From positions 9,879-23,571 of the forward strand of contig DDJC01000037.1 in the NCBI GenBank assembly GCA_002339015.1: a DNA stretch of 13,693 bases, read 5' to 3'. The position numbers were made by a program, and so were the translations under genes. Under the pieces are notes generated by a model that worked only from the letters and a program-made list of their open reading frames with translations, was not told the origin of the DNA and ran no database searches. Positions 13,641 through 13,693 of the stretch are shown piece after piece. This stretch comes from Burkholderiales bacterium UBA1834 (GTDB lineage: Bacteria > Pseudomonadota > Gammaproteobacteria > Burkholderiales > Burkholderiaceae_C). Within the stretch, counting starts at the first letter, position 1, and every line of letters starts with the position of its first letter.

Positions 13641-13653
13641 GTTGGAGAAACAA

Positions 13654-13693
13654 ATGGCAAAAGGTAAATTCGAACGGACCAAGCCGCACGTGA
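13654..13693 (+). CDS. tuf: translation elongation factor Tu (first 13 codons; cut by window edge)
   Basis: EF-Tu delivers aminoacyl-tRNA to the ribosome. Only the start is present: it reads MAKGKFERTKPHV, the standard betaproteobacterial EF-Tu N-terminus, with GGAG six bases before the ATG. Its position after fusA completes the str operon order. The GTP-binding motifs lie beyond the window, so copy number and integrity cannot be judged. Confidence 0.96.
   Translation, partial: MAKGKFERTKPHV

Noticed and set aside
13431..13653. A tRNA gene in the fusA-tuf gap
   Set aside because: Some genomes carry tRNAs before tufB, so I looked for a T-loop GTTCGA motif with a paired acceptor stem. None is present.

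Overview
The window is GC-rich DNA from a betaproteobacterium, most likely Burkholderiales near Comamonadaceae or the Aquabacterium/Rubrivivax/Leptothrix group. This placement rests on RpoC, S12, S7, EF-G and EF-Tu sequences that look betaproteobacterial, on the gene order, and on a hairpin-rich intergenic repeat of a style I associate with Comamonadaceae. It was made by eye, so it stops at order/family level.

Layout: (1) bases 1-3454 hold the 3' four-fifths of rpoC, ending at a strong bidirectional terminator (3508-3541). (2) A minus-strand cluster, 6660 down to 3569, encodes an MFS transporter (GTG start), a 109-residue uncharacterised protein and the dipeptidase PepD. The last two overlap by ATGA and are probably translationally coupled. 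(3) A divergent plus-strand gene (6825-9332) encodes a stand-alone SNF2-type ATPase. (4) A small two-helix membrane protein (9438-9707) follows, then two strong hairpins. (5) The str operon follows: promoter near 9941-9969, rpsL, rpsG, fusA and the first 13 codons of tuf at the right edge.

In many bacteria the rplJL-rpoBC and rpsL-rpsG-fusA-tuf clusters lie close together. Here about 6.6 kb separates rpoC from rpsL, filled with genes that have no obvious ribosomal role. The core genes supply RNA polymerase beta', the decoding-site protein S12, the 30S head organiser S7 and the two main elongation GTPases. The central block is accessory: export or uptake of an unknown solute, dipeptide hydrolysis, and an SNF2 motor of unknown target.

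The least explained sequence is in the non-coding gaps of the str operon. These are a 207-base rpsL-rpsG spacer with nested stems ending in seven Ts, an 11-bp perfect GC hairpin just before fusA, and a 307-base fusA-tuf gap. That last gap holds a composite hairpin repeat, a possible promoter and a structured tuf leader with a 10-bp perfect inverted repeat. I found no tRNA, rRNA, insertion sequence, CRISPR array or recognisable defence system. Nothing here is clearly a new biological system. The best candidates for undescribed biology are the leader structures and the three uncharacterised proteins.
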